From NCBI GenBank assembly GCA_951812925.1, contig OX638370.1, positions 111,738,897-111,802,896 of the forward strand: a stretch of 64,000 nucleotides of DNA. Reading direction: 5' to 3'. Position 1 is the first letter of the stretch; each line of letters starts with the position of its first letter. Below the pieces are notes generated by a model. It was not told the origin of the DNA. It saw nothing but the letters and a program-made list of their open reading frames with translations, and ran no database searches. Shown here one piece after another: positions 12,031 to 23,750 of the stretch. Origin of the DNA: Calliopum simillimum (lineage: Eukaryota; Arthropoda; Insecta; Diptera; Lauxaniidae). A program made the position numbers and the translations under genes.

Positions 12031-12734
12031 CAGTGGTTCTCAACCGTTTTTGATCAAAAATGATTAAAAAGTGAGCAATGTTACAAGTCATATTATTGGG
12101 CTTTTATAAAATAAAGTTTCCCAACCATATTCCGAAATTTTACAGTTCAAAAACACGGAATTTTGAATTAGATCTCGATGACTTTTTTGTTAATTTGCAG
12201 TTGCAGAATCTGAATCTGGCAACCATTTTTTTCTATCAGGCCTGGCATCCAAGTTACCCAAACTCAAAAGTGCAGAACACGCTTTTTTTAGACATATGGC
12301 TCCCATCCCAGTAGTGTAGTGTAGCTGTTAACTTTTCCAATTGAATTATAACTTTCCGAGATGTCGTTGAGTCAACTGTAAAGTATCCATCTTTTTTTTA
12401 TAATTTTTTCGAGAGGTTAAAAAACAGCTCAGAACTCCATTTCTATTAAAGTTTGCAGAAATGACGATCTATCAAATGGAAGGAAATAATTTTTCCAAAC
12501 TTCAGTAGTAATGCAATTCTAAGCTGTTTTTTAACTTTTCTAAAAATTATAAAACAGGAAGGGTAGTTTACAATTGACTATCTTCCATTGCCTTGACTAA
12601 GAAAAAAAGGTTCTACTTTATATATGTATATTTTCTTCATTTTAATAGGGTTTTTAAAATGTGTCGCGCCCTCCTTCACGCGCCTGTCTTCACGCCTCTC
12701 TAAGGGGGCGCGCCCCACCAGTTGAGAACATCTG
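12031..12734. mobile_element. non-autonomous hAT element
   Basis: The left end CAGTGGTTCTCAACCG and the right end, complement CAGATGTTCTCAACTGG, are typical hAT termini. The flanks CATTTAAA (12023-12030) and CATTAAAA (12735-12742) form an 8-bp target duplication with one mismatch, as expected for hAT. The interior has short inverted segments (AAAAAGTTAACAGC-like text near 12335 and 12530) but no transposase; the 78-codon frame at 12078 is not recognisable. Confidence 0.8.
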
Positions 12735-12742
12735 CATTAAAA

Positions 12743-13726
12743 AGTACTACTGATTCGTATTCCTAATATGACTTTACCGTGGTGTATAAACTAAACAAAT
12801 TTATTTTATTTCAAAAAAGGTGCCTTTCACACATTCAAACAAGAGCTTTAGCGGTAAAAATTTTAAATTTTATTTTGAAGCTTTTACGCCCATTCAAGTG
12901 AAAAATCCTTTACCATGGATATTTTGAAATTTATTATGCAAAGTTACATGGAAAATGAAAACATAATTTCCAGGTGATTTATAATTTTTGTTACGTTTAT
13001 TTAATTTATTTAATCTATTTGCGGCCTCGGAAAAATACTTTTTTGTTGCTTTTTTTTTCCAAGTAAAAAAGACGGCTTTTTTTGTACATAGAAACGCCCC
13101 AGTTAGGTATTTCGGGGATGGTGTATATATGATTCAAGCTGAGTGGTTCTACGGGTTAGGAACAACACCATTAGACCTCAATATATACTTCAAACACAAT
13201 GCACCAAGATGATGGCTTGAAATTAACCAAATTAAAATAGAAGAAGAAACATTTTAAACAATGTCAAAGTATTTAGACAGATATATTATTAGATAACAAA
13301 GAATGAATGTCCACAAATAACGTTCTTTGCCTTGAATATAAATATAATACAGTTTTCATCAAGGGTAACTCAGCTGTGGGTTAAACAAAAAACAAATAAA
13401 ATATATACAAATAAAAGAATAATAGACAGTAAAGAATTAGAAATGACTGTCATGATGAACGCCACCTACAGCAGGGTATGCGCAGTAACCAAACCATGAA
13501 AATGGTTTGAAAAGTTACGCGCCAAATGGTGAACGCATTACGCTTACATTTCACGCACGCAGTTTTACATTGCTTTTTTTTTTTGTTTCAAAGCTACATC
13601 AGCGTTTGGAGGCAGCGGGTGTGCGTGCGCCTAATTAATTAATAAATACACTACTTACGACCATATATCCTACATATAACGATTATGTCTATATAAGTGT
13701 GTGTGTGTACGAGCCAGTGTGTTTCT
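12743..13726. other. spacer without a gene
   Basis: Nothing coding is supported. The 74-codon open frame at 12988 is low-complexity and Phe-rich. A short TG run occurs near 13697-13711. Confidence 0.45.
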
Positions 13727-13814
13727 GCATCCCAATGGGAAGCAATGGAAGCTGCTTCCAAGAAACTGTTCTTCAAGAACAGACGATATTTTTGGGGAGT
13801 ATCTTGATAATACT

Positions 13815-15465
13815 TACTATATGGCAAGTCTTTTGGAGATTTCAAAAAAGTTTCGAGTATCCCAAATTTTTTTACGGGATTGTGTTCAACATCGTATTTG
13901 GACATGTTTTCAACAAAAAAAATATCAAAATCCTTAAACCACTTCGTTTTTTATTCGATTTTTTAGCAAATTTTTTCATGTTAGTCTTTCACTAGCACAC
14001 AAGCAACGATAAAAGATCGGTGCTATTGATCAAACCTATGTATTTGGACTTTTCACGCTGATCCTAAATTCAGTATCAGAATCGCTCTATTGCTTATGAC
14101 TTTTGAGATATCATCACTTCAATGTTTAAAAACCCCAGTTTTTCGCTATTTTTGAATTTATATAACGAGATGAAGTAAATTCTAAGCGTAAACCCTGATA
14201 TGGCAACTAAAAATATTAGCCTCTTTCTTTAAACTTTACTCTGAATTGGTCTTTTCTATATAATGCATTAAACAGTTCCCTGCGAGTGGTCATCTATCAT
14301 TTTTTTTTATAAAGTTGAGACCATTTTGAGATGGCATCATGAAATTAAAACGCGAAATAAGGATCACTATAAAGCAAAATTTTAAAATGGTCATAACTTT
14401 GTAAGGAAAAATCGTAGATGACCACTCAGTAGCTGATATTGTAGATAGGGTATAAAACTGTATATGTAGTTAATACAGTTTTTAGAAAAGACCAGAAAAA
14501 TTTTGTTCGTTTTGTAAATAACCTGAAAAATAACCAAAATTAGTGTTTTTTTACCAGCTTACGTTTTAGGTTAGGATATTTCAGAAACGAAAAAAAGTTA
14601 CAGATTTATTTCAGAGTGGAATCAATATATTAATACACAAGACAAAAATTTGTCCTACCTTTTTTACTGTTACTTTTTTACTATGTTAGAATTGGAGCAA
14701 GACCTTGAACTATACACCATTAGAAAGGTATTTGTGTGTAAATGTGCACAAAGCTAAAATTATTTTTATATTTTACCATTAAGCCAAGTAAAATCAAATG
14801 CAAATTTTTCAATGTTAACAACGACAAAATACGCGGTCACACAGAGCTGAAAAGAGGATACAGCACAAGGAGAAAGATAAAAAGCTGACTGAAATGACAT
14901 GTTTTTAGTTTATTTTCGTGTCACATTTGTCATTGTACCTACCAGGAATGATAAATTAACTTTTCTATTTTGTACCAAATAGCAAAAATAGTACTAAAAC
15001 TGTCCAAAGAGTACCAAAATTATTTAATACATTTGTGGTAAAATTTTGACCATTGGGCGATTCTAGTATAAAGAAAAAGACTAATACCTTTAGGTTCCGT
15101 ATCAGGTTTGACGGTTAGGATTTACTATATTTCAATGTGTAACTCCAAAAACAGCGAAAAACGGTTTTTTTAACTTTTAAGATATAATATCTCAAAAATC
15201 ATTAGCAATAGAGCGATTCTGATACCGGAATCAGGATCAGCGTGAAAAATTACATTTAAATACATAGGTTTGATCAAAAGCACCGAACTTTTATTATTGT
15301 TTGCGCGCTAGTGAAAGACCAAAAAATTTGATAAAAAATGTAAGTGCTCTAAGGATGTTGAAAATTTTTGTTGAAAACATGTCCAAATACAATGTTGAAC
15401 AAAATCAAGTAAAAAAATTGGGGTATTCAAAACTTTTTTTTAAATCGCCTAAAGACTGGCGTGTA
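13815..15465. repeat. foldback element FB-2 (1.65 kb)
   Basis: The left arm (about 13815-14200) and right arm (about 15120-15465) are inverted copies: for example GGCAAGTCTTTTGGAGATTT at 13822 mirrors text near 15450, and ACATGTTTTCAACAAAAA near 13902 mirrors TTTTTGTTGAAAACATGT at 15367. The arms contain the module TATCTCAAAAATCATT...GATACCGGAATCAGGATC also found in other foldbacks. The middle carries a separate 400-bp repeat (14640-15060). Outer CATCCCAATGGGAA at 13727 and its complement near 17060 hint at a larger, older element enclosing this one and FB-3. Confidence 0.7.
14640..15060. repeat. dispersed repeat shared with 48800-49145
   Basis: This block, inside the loop of FB-2, is matched in inverted orientation at 48800-49145. 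Landmarks are ACACCATTAGAAAGG (14709) versus CCTTTCTAATGGTGT, and GTACCAAATAGCAAAAA versus its complement. It is of unknown class and lacks coding capacity. Confidence 0.7.
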
Positions 15466-15489
15466 TGGTTTTGTATACAATTTTAGTTA

Positions 15490-16876
15490 TAGTACAGTCA
15501 TTTGGTAGTTTTACCTGGAAAGATTCGCGGGATTTCTGCAAATGAGTTATTTTATAGATTTCGATGTGCTCTTTCAGAATTTCAACTTTGCTACCTCGTA
15601 TCGTGTTCGCTCGAGCCGCCATATTGGAAAAATGGCGTCCAAAATCAGTTTTTTACAAATATCTCTTTAACGGTTATATTTAGAGAAAAATTTTTAGGAC
15701 AATGTTGTAGCTTATAAAATTTTCTATAAAAATGACCTTTGAATTGTTTTCGTACGACTTATAACTCAGGAGATATCTTTATTCAAAATTTTAGAAAAAT
15801 TAGTAAATTGTGAATGCCACTTATGAGTAGGCACAGTGATGTGTCAAGCTTATAATTACGATAACTTATGAACGGTGAGTCGCACGTTTAAAATAAAAAC
15901 ACTTATTTATAGGGAATAACTTGCGCTACATTTAATTTTTTTTTTCATATCACCTATAGTTAAGGAGATATTTTTCCCACAAACATAAAATTTTGAAAAA
16001 AAAAGTTTTTTCAAAATGGCTCCTAAACGGTTCGTCCTAGAAAAAAAATTGTCCATGCATTTTGTAGAACGTTCAATTCCCTATAAGGATCTCTTCGAGC
16101 TGTTTTTTCGTCAGACTTACCCTTCATGAGATATAGCGTCTTGAAAATCATTCAAAATTTAATATTGTTCTATGCGCCCTACTATGTTCAATTTTGAATG
16201 ATTTTCAAGTCGCGATATCTCATGAAGGGTAAATCTGACGAAAAAAGAGCTCGAAGAGACTCTTATAGGAAATTGAACGTTTTACAAAATGCATCGGCAA
16301 TTTTTTTTCTAGGACGAACCGTTTAGGAGCCATTTTGAAAAAACGTTTTTTTAAAAAATTTTAGGTTTGTGGGAAAAATATCTCCTTAAATATAGGTGAT
16401 ATGAAAAAAAAAATAATATGTATCTTGTAGCGCAAGTTATTCCCTATAAATAAGTGTTTTTATTTTAAACGTGCGACTCACCGTTCATAAGTTATCGTAA
16501 TTATAAGCTTGACACATCACTGTGCCTACTCATAAGTGGCATTCATAATTTACTAATTTTTCTAAAATTTTGAATAAAGATATCTCCTGAGTTATAAGTC
16601 GTACGAAAATAATTCAAAGGTCATTTTTATAGAAAATTTTATAAGCTACAACATTGTCCTAAAAATTTTTCTCTAAATATAACCGTTAAAGAGATATTTG
16701 TAAAAAACTGATTTTGGACGCCATTTTTCCAATATGGCGGCTCGAGCGAACACGATACGAGGTAGCAAAGTTGAAATTCTGAAAGAGCACATCGAAATCT
16801 ATAAAATAACTCATTTGCAGAAATCCCGCAAAACTTTCCAGGTAACATCATTTTTTTCTCCCAAATGATTGTACTA
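15490..16876. repeat. foldback element FB-3 (1.39 kb), same family as FB-1
   Basis: The termini TAGTACAGTCATTTGG (15490) and CCAAATGATTGTACTA (ending 16876) are flanked by TTA on each side (15487-15489, 16877-16879), a plausible 3-bp target duplication. The arms meet near 16180 and match those of FB-1. Frames of about 70 codons in each arm are mirror images. It is non-autonomous. Confidence 0.85.
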
Positions 16877-16879
16877 TTA

Positions 16880-18406
16880 GCAGTAAGTTCGCGTAAAATA
16901 TCGAAAAGCTAAATTTAGTTAAAAAAGAGAATTTCACTAAAATGGCTTTCATACATTAAAAAAACATACGAAATGTATTTGTCTGTTACATTCAAAGACG
17001 CCATTTTTAGTTGCTCTAGAATCGCATCAGAAGTTTTTATGAAGCACAAGCTTCTATTTCCCATTGGGATGTTTAGATTACAAACATTTTCTGGACTTGT
17101 CCTTCCACAAGAATTGTAAACAAAATATAGAGACAGAATGTCAGTGACGCCGACAATGTAGATTGATATAAATGGGTATTGAAGAAGATGAAAGAGTTTG
17201 GGATATTAAAGGATAAATGTAATTTTTGTCGGAAATAATTTCAAGGTAATTTTTGGCATGCTATTTTAAGTTAGTGACTTTGTGTTGTGGTTGTTGTTTG
17301 AATTGAATAAAGAAAGAAAAGCTATATAAATTTATTTGAATTTTTATTTTGTTGTGAGTCCAAAATGTAACTAATTCAAATTGGCAATCCCGCTTAAGGG
17401 AATGTCGTCGGCATCTTTTCACAGTTGTTCGAGAGGGATTTGATAGCGGCCCGATTGTTTTTGAAAAGCAAAATGTTTTTCGAGGCAAAATCATTATGCC
17501 TTAAGAAAGCTACAGTAGTTTGGTAGCTTAAAAGAAAGCTGTAAAATGTTGTCTTGAGAGCAGTTACCTTCTTCTACTTCGTCATGCAACTTTAATCCAC
17601 TAGTTATTTGGCTTTCCCAGATAACAATGACTTCAGAAAAGTGGAAATTTGTGAAATTTTATCGAATTAATAAAAATCTTTTTTTGGTTAAAATTTCTGA
17701 AAAATTTTCAATTTGTAATTTTATGGGCTAGGTTTTGTTAAGGTGTGACCGAACGTTAGCTAATGCTTTATGCCTACGTTTTCTTTGGAAGTTTCCTGTC
17801 TAATGTATAAAATAATAAGAAGCGTGACACGCGCTGACATTCACGCAGGACTCTTTTTTTTTATTGTGATTTAAACTAAACTGATAAACAGTCAGTTACT
17901 TGTGCAACAATAAAACTAATGAGGGAGGTCGTTGTCGCCCAAGGGGTTGTTACATTTATTGTATCATTTAGTGTAAGCATGTATGTATGTATGTATTCTC
18001 CTTTAACTCCTAGGAGGAGCATAGGGCAAAAAAAAAAATGTAAGCATAGTTACAAGTTATTCGTTGATAGTTTTTTTGGTTGCTGTGCGACATACATACA
18101 TATGTATGTTGAATGCGTTCGAATTATTTGTTTGTACTCGATTGCATGTGAATCGTAATTACGATGAGTAAAAAGATAAACAGTTAAACTTATTCAATAT
18201 GCGTTTTAATAAAATAACATAATTGCAAAATTGAAAGCGACAAAATTGGACCGATATGAGGTCTTAGCTTATTGCTTTTTAAATTGCTTATTGTAAATAA
18301 AAAGTTCATTGGTTTTTGAGCTTATTTGCTTACAATTTGCTTATTTTTTTAGGAAAACAACAGAAAAAACCATAACACGCCGATTTGACGAGTAATTATT
18401 CATGTT
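16880..18406. other. spacer without a supported gene
   Basis: Two open frames (minus 17261-17494, plus 17919-18158) show no recognisable family. The second contains a GTAT microsatellite (about 17978-17997). I see no splice-supported exon. Confidence 0.45.
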
Positions 18407-18706
18407 CTATTAACAATACCCTTTAATAATTTTTTTGGAATCCTCGTTAAGTTTCATTTAATTTGACGATACATTTGTTACAACTGCTTTTTAAGTTTTT
18501 CGTCGGAAAAAAATATTCGTTTACGTTGCACTGCATATGATCGGCGCGCTATAAGCGCTGCTCTTTATCTACTGGAGCCTTGAAAGAAATTATTCCTAAG
18601 AAGTATTTTTTTCTGACCGCAATTAAACAAGTTGGTATACCAACTTAAAGGAAATTTAACGAGGATTCCAAAAAAAAAAAAAAATTAAAAGTATATGTTA
18701 ATAGGA
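18407..18706. repeat. 300-bp hairpin element
   Basis: The left arm (TTTTTTTGGAATCCTCGTTAA near 18430) and right arm (TTAACGAGGATTCCAAAAAA near 18656) are inverted copies, and TTTTCGTCGGAAAAAAATA mirrors TATTTTTTTCTGACC nearer the centre. The right arm with its downstream 200 bp (to about 18910) is repeated directly at 28800-29190. Confidence 0.65.
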
Positions 18707-18910
18707 CATTTTTCGTCGCCAAAGTCAAAAATTAGGAAAACTAATTTAAAAAATATACTTTGCGAAATCCTTTTAAAGTTTATAACCTAAATACACTCTT
18801 GGAAAGTGACCCAAGAAAATTTTTTTCTAAACCAAGCAAGTTAGGTATGTTTTCACAAAACAAGTCACATACGTTTTAAAAGGTATCAATGCTTCAAGAA
18901 TTTTAGTTTT
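18707..18910. repeat. dispersed repeat shared with 28940-29170
   Basis: Landmarks are ACTTTGCGAAAT, ATAACC.AAATACA.TCTT and GTGACCCAAGAAAAT, present in the same order at 29030-29130. Non-coding. Confidence 0.6.
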
Positions 18911-19364
18911 CGGAGAATTAAAAACGAATTTAGAAAATTATATGAAGAGCCTTTATAACACACAAACTTCAAACGGTTCGATAAGATGCTCAACTGACAA
19001 TTTGTTAGTTTTATAATAATGATAATGATTTCGCGCGATATTTTGCGTGAGAAATGAATAGCCAGATGAAACTTATTTTTATATTTTCACTATATCTCGA
19101 TAATTTGTGATGTTTGTGATCGTGTAACGGATAGTTTTTTTAACTACATTTCTTGAGTTTTTGGTTCCAAAAAAGAATATGTAATCAATAAGTATCACTC
19201 GGACCTGGCTGCTATCGGAAGGTTCGAATACATCTATATATATAAAAATGAAATGGTGTCCGTATGTAGCTTATGAACGCGGAAACTAGAAGGCCGATTT
19301 ACATAATTTTTTTTTTTAAATTGTTTGTTATGGTCGTAGAAGGTTCTTAAGGGGGTGGGATGCC

Positions 19365-19690
19365 ACTGAGGGGAACGGGGGTTGCACCCGCCATACGAAA
19401 ATAATACAAAAAATGCTATATCTCTATAGTTATACAAGCTATGATTACGAAAGAGCATATTGTACATATCTACCATTCACCATGCAAAGCTTGGGGGATA
19501 TTGGGTGTAGGAGAATTGCATCCACTTTTCAAAAATACACAAAATGCTATATTTCTTCACATATCGCAGATATCGTTATAAAACTTGGTACATACATGAA
19601 TATTCTATCTACCATTTACTTTGAAAAAATTGGGCAGGGGGGTGAGAAGAGAGAGTTGCACCCTTCATACAAAAAATATATAAAATACTA
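19365..19690 (+). repeat. tandem repeats inside the Helitron
   Basis: About two and a half units of roughly 150 bp share CATACRAAAA, AAAATGCTATAT and GTTGCACCC cores. A related tandem array lies in intron 1 of GH27 copy A (38520-38900). The 124-codon open frame at 19413 is a by-product of this array. Confidence 0.6.
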
Positions 19691-19873
19691 TATGGGTGAT
19701 TCTCAGATAACTGTACTTTTTGTGTCCTCTGGAGATTTCACCTATACAGTAGGCTTTTTTTTCACAAAAAATTACGCTAGAAGTTAGAAACTATGTTTTT
19801 CTAATAGAGCGGATCAATTTTACCACCAAATAATTATTGGTCTATTGTGAAAGTTTGCAAATATACCCCAAAT

Positions 19874-21577
19874 GTCACAAACGTGGCATGTCCTACCCCT
19901 ACTTTTTATACACAAAACGATGAAAAACGACCAAAAAACGGAAATAGAACAGAAAACAAGTTACTACACATATTAAGTAAATACTTAAGGCTACAATATT
20001 CTGAGCTCATCTGCAGTTTTAAACAATTTTTAGAGGGCACAATTTCGAATTGAAAACTGTCCCCTAGTTTTGGAAAAAAAAAAATTTCTTAAAAGCATTA
20101 TGCTACTACTGCATGGTACTACTGTTTCAGTCAATAGATTGCAATACACATGCATTAATTCTGATCACTATCCATCACCCAAACGTCATCATGTCCGAAC
20201 GCGTCCAAAAAGAAATCTGTTTGCGTTTTATAGGGCATTTTATAAACAAAAACCGTTTTTTCTAAAAATTATGGTCACAAACGTGGCACTCGGCACTCCC
20301 AGGTAGGACATTTTATTTTATGCATGAAACAATTTTTTTGTAGGATTTGCAGACATGATCCCAAATTCTTTCGGAAAAATCTTGAACTCAAAAGCGTGCT
20401 TTACAATGAGCGATAAACTGCAAAAATGTCACAAACGTGGCGCATCAAAAATGTCACAAACGTGGCACTTTTTATCAGTCTGCAAAAAAACATATTTCAT
20501 ATAAAGTTTGAGTATACAGATGTTTAGTTGAAGGCTATTAATTATGTTTTTAATACAAAAATTTTTCTACACCATCAGAATCCTGAGTTATCCTTGCTCA
20601 AAAGTGAAAAAATCACTGTTTTGACATCTACTTAAAGCTATAGAACAAAAACAACAACAAGTAAAATAAATTTTTGTCAATGGATTCAGACAGCCAAATT
20701 TATTGTCAACAAGACATAATTTACCGTTTTTCAATTGGATTCTTAGCTTCCGAGTTATAAGCGTTTAAATTAAGGACATCTTTCGATAACATACAAAGGA
20801 TTTTTCGAGACCGAAAAGTTACAAAAAATCAAGTTTTATTATTTTTATCAATAACATATTTAATTACAAAAATTTCGTGACTTTGCAGACCATAATCGCA
20901 TGAAAAATGACAGCTCTATTCTAGATTTAGTGACTAAGCCTACTAAACTGCTACTTTGCAAATTCACAGAATCAAAATTTCATCTGTTCATTCACTAAAT
21001 CTACAATAGAGCCTTATTTTTTCATCCGATTTTAGTCTGCAAGGGCTTAAAATTTTCGTGATAAAATATATTTCTGGTAAAAATAATAAAACTTACCATT
21101 TTTGTTAATTTTTCGGTCCTTTGTGTGTTATTGAGAGGTATCCTTTTTTTAAAGGCTTATAACTCGGAAACTGGGAATCCAATTGAAAAACGGTAAATTT
21201 TGTCTTGTTGATAATAAATTCGGCTGTCTGAATCCATTGACAAAAATTAATTTTACTTATTGCTGTTTTAGTTGAGTAGATGTCAAAACTGTGATTTTTT
21301 CACTTTTGAGCAAGGATAACTAAGGATACTGATGTAATAGAAAAAAATCAAGATCAGATTCGTAATTAGGAGATCCTAATCCATCATAAACGGCTATTAA
21401 AACAGAGGACAGGGAACAGGGGACCACCGGAGACATGACACTGTTGCAAAATTAGTCTTGAAGTGTAAATTTGTCATTATTTGTAATATATCTCTCATCA
21501 AAACGCTTCAAAACTATAATTTTTCCATACTGTGGCTAAAGTGTCACAAACGTGGCAATTTGGTCACAAACGTGGCA
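19874..21577 (+). repeat. six copies of the 15-mer GTCACAAACGTGGCA
   Basis: Copies start at 19874, 20274, 20428 (14 of 15 bases, ending GGCG), 20453, 21543 and 21563, all in the same orientation. The last two pairs are spaced 25 and 20 bp start to start. Such exact repeated short sites inside a non-autonomous element are candidate protein-binding sites; that role is inferred. Confidence 0.85.
20570..21315. repeat. inverted-repeat core of the Helitron
   Basis: GAGTTATCCTTGCTCAAAAG near 20583 is mirrored by CTTTTGAGCAAGGATAACT near 21303, and the arms continue to about 20945 and 20985. The inner part includes CCAATTGAAAAACGGTAAA and its mirror. It may be a foldback captured by the Helitron. 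Confidence 0.7.
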
Positions 21578-21897
21578 GCAAAATTTCTTAATTTCGACCT
21601 CAAAGCCGTAAATTCACACTTGTTGTTAATCTACTTAAAAGGTGAGTTTTAAGAGTGTGTTTACATAAGATAGCATGAAGAAACTTGCAAAAATCCAAAA
21701 AAATATCTGCCAATTTTACAACTCGAAAAAGCACAGTTATCTAAGAATCACCCATATCTCTGTACCTGATTACAAAAGTTGATACATGAATCTTTAAAAA
21801 CCTTGGTGATTGGAAGAGAAGGACGATGGAGATGGATGGGACTTCGTACGTAAAGGCATCGGGAATGGGCGAACGAAGTCGCAACCAGGCCAGCTAG

Positions 21898-22310
21898 TAT
21901 CTATATATAAATACACAAACGAAATCGATTCAGTCCCTGTTTCTATACCTAAATCTCAACAAATTGGCTTGATTTTTTTTTTTGTTAGAAACTGTGACGA
22001 GGAGCAGTGCATAGGACTATAGTTTTTTTTTTAAGTGGGCGGTGCCACACCCTTAAATGAAAAAAAAGCTCTCACGTTTAAGCCACTGCATTGATGTTTG
22101 CGATAGAGATAGGTTTAACACTAAGGAAGCCTATTAATAAGTTGATAATGGTAGGCTTAAAGCCATGGATAGAAATTAAAAAGGATATTAAAAGTATTTG
22201 TTTCATAGTGAGCAGTTCCAAATTTCTAAAAAGAAAATATGCTGTTATTGTTAGTAATTATAGTTCCATAGTCACTTTGAAGTCAAATTGAAGTGGTAGA
22301 ATTTCAGGCG
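21898..22310 (+). repeat. dispersed repeat, Helitron-like 5' end
   Basis: It starts TATCTATATATAAATACAC directly after the Helitron and is matched, inverted, at 48340-48800 (AACGAAATCGRTTCAG, GAGATTTAGNTATAGA, GTGGGCGGTGCCAC...). The start resembles the Helitron terminus, so it may be a truncated relative. Confidence 0.55.
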
Positions 22311-23744
22311 CAAGGCGAATTCTAGTTTTATGAATTCGCTATAAGTCGGGCACCCCTGAATGGATTTGAAAAATGTTGGTGTCATATGAAAGGTATTTTA
22401 ACAAGCTACATTTTCTAATTTTAGAGATAAGACAGTTGATTTTTAAGGTACATACCTAATGTTTGATAAATTTCATTAAATTCTTTGATCCATTTAACCA
22501 ATAAAGCAAAAGTAAAGTAGATACAAGTTAATGGTTAGTAAACAAAATCAGTCTTTGGGAGCTAGACTTGATTTACATAATTTAAATCAAAACAACAATA
22601 ATTCAGAAGTTCCATAACCAAATTTCAACACACTTAAAATTGACATTTGTTTGGTAGCAGACGCAGAAATATCCAACACACAACGACGACAAAGTGTGGT
22701 GAGTTGTAGTGTGTCAGCTGTTTGATGACAGTCACATGACAGCGGATCGATAAAATTTTACTCACGAGTTTTATGAGAAAATGCAGAAAATCTATGAAAT
22801 TTTCACAGATTTTTTTAAAATATGCGAAACTTCTGAAGATTTTTTGAATATTTAAAACACTACTGGCTTGTTCTTGTATTACTTAAGCGTACTTAATGCG
22901 TTTAAAGACTGAAGGACAATACCACATACAATTTAATTTTAATTGAAATTTACGAAGCAATTCTTTTCAGCAAGTTTAATAGCCTTCGATTTGATAAAAA
23001 AAATTTAATTGAAACACTTGCACTGCTAAGGAAAGGTTTGATTTTCCAAGTCAAGTTTTCCTTCAAAGGAACTCTGAAAAACTTTGCCCAACCTCCCATT
23101 TTTTCTTGGATGAGATCAGATCATCTTCACTGTTGTAGTACAATATAGAATTTTCACACTTTCTCAGTTTTTCTGAACACACAATTTTCGCACATTTCAC
23201 TTACTTTATTTTTTGCGAAAGTTCACGTGAATTTCTTATTTTTTCAGCAAAAATTTGACTTGGAACGTTTGCGAGGAACAAAATTTGCGTTGAAAAATTT
23301 TTCGCTTTTTTTTGCTCAAAAATCAATCGAGACGACCCAAACGCCAATTCAACACAGGCGAAAGAAGACAGAAAGCGCAATAGAAAAGAAAATACAGAAA
23401 AATTCACGTGATATGAATGCGCTCCCTCCTGGGTAATAGCTGAAGCTGTTTACACTTTTGACAGCTGTCACAGTTGTAAGTGCACAAGACAGGCATGATA
23501 TTCGCACTTCTCCAATAGTACTTTTTTTTTAAAAAGCCAATAGTACTTTGGGTACTTTTTGTTTTTGCAGCCTTGGGTATATGAAATATAGAAAAGAAAC
23601 ATTGTGCATAGTGAATTTATTCGCTTCACCCGTTCATTATTCGAAGAGAAGGACTGTTAATTTCTGTTTAAATATATTATTATATAGCAAGTTTCAAAAT
23701 CAATTTGTTTCTCAAATTAAATAAGTCTAAATTTAATTTTATTA
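22311..23744. other. spacer; possible promoter-like cluster, no gene
   Basis: Open frames at 23201-23436 on both strands are short and unrecognised. The interval 22695-22760 holds CAGCTGTTTGATGACAGTCA and GATCGATA, and 23440-23480 holds two more CAGCTG-type words; these resemble E-box and DRE-like elements of fly housekeeping promoters. No exon can be attached to them. Confidence 0.35.
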
Positions 23745-23750
23745 TATATG

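Larger units (their letters stand above)
19233..21897 (+). mobile_element. non-autonomous Helitron (2.67 kb)
   Basis: The 5' end TCTATATATATAAAAATGAA follows an A at 19232. The 3' end GGCCAGCTAG finishes in CTAG at 21897 and is followed by T, so the element sits between A and T as Helitrons do and has no target duplication. A short GCGA...TCGC hairpin lies 15 bp before the end. Inside are 150-bp tandem repeats (about 19365-19690), an inverted-repeat core (about 20570-21315), outer inverted segments (GGGTGATTCTCAGATAACTG at 19696, mirrored near 21750) and six copies of (G)TCACAAACGTGGC. No Rep/helicase frame is present, so it depends on a partner for movement. Confidence 0.75.

Noticed and set aside
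12078..12314. 78-codon frame
   Set aside because: It is inside a non-autonomous hAT element with clear ends and target duplication; the sequence matches no transposase I recognise.
19413..19787. 124-codon frame
   Set aside because: It runs across tandem repeats inside the Helitron and is low in coding character.
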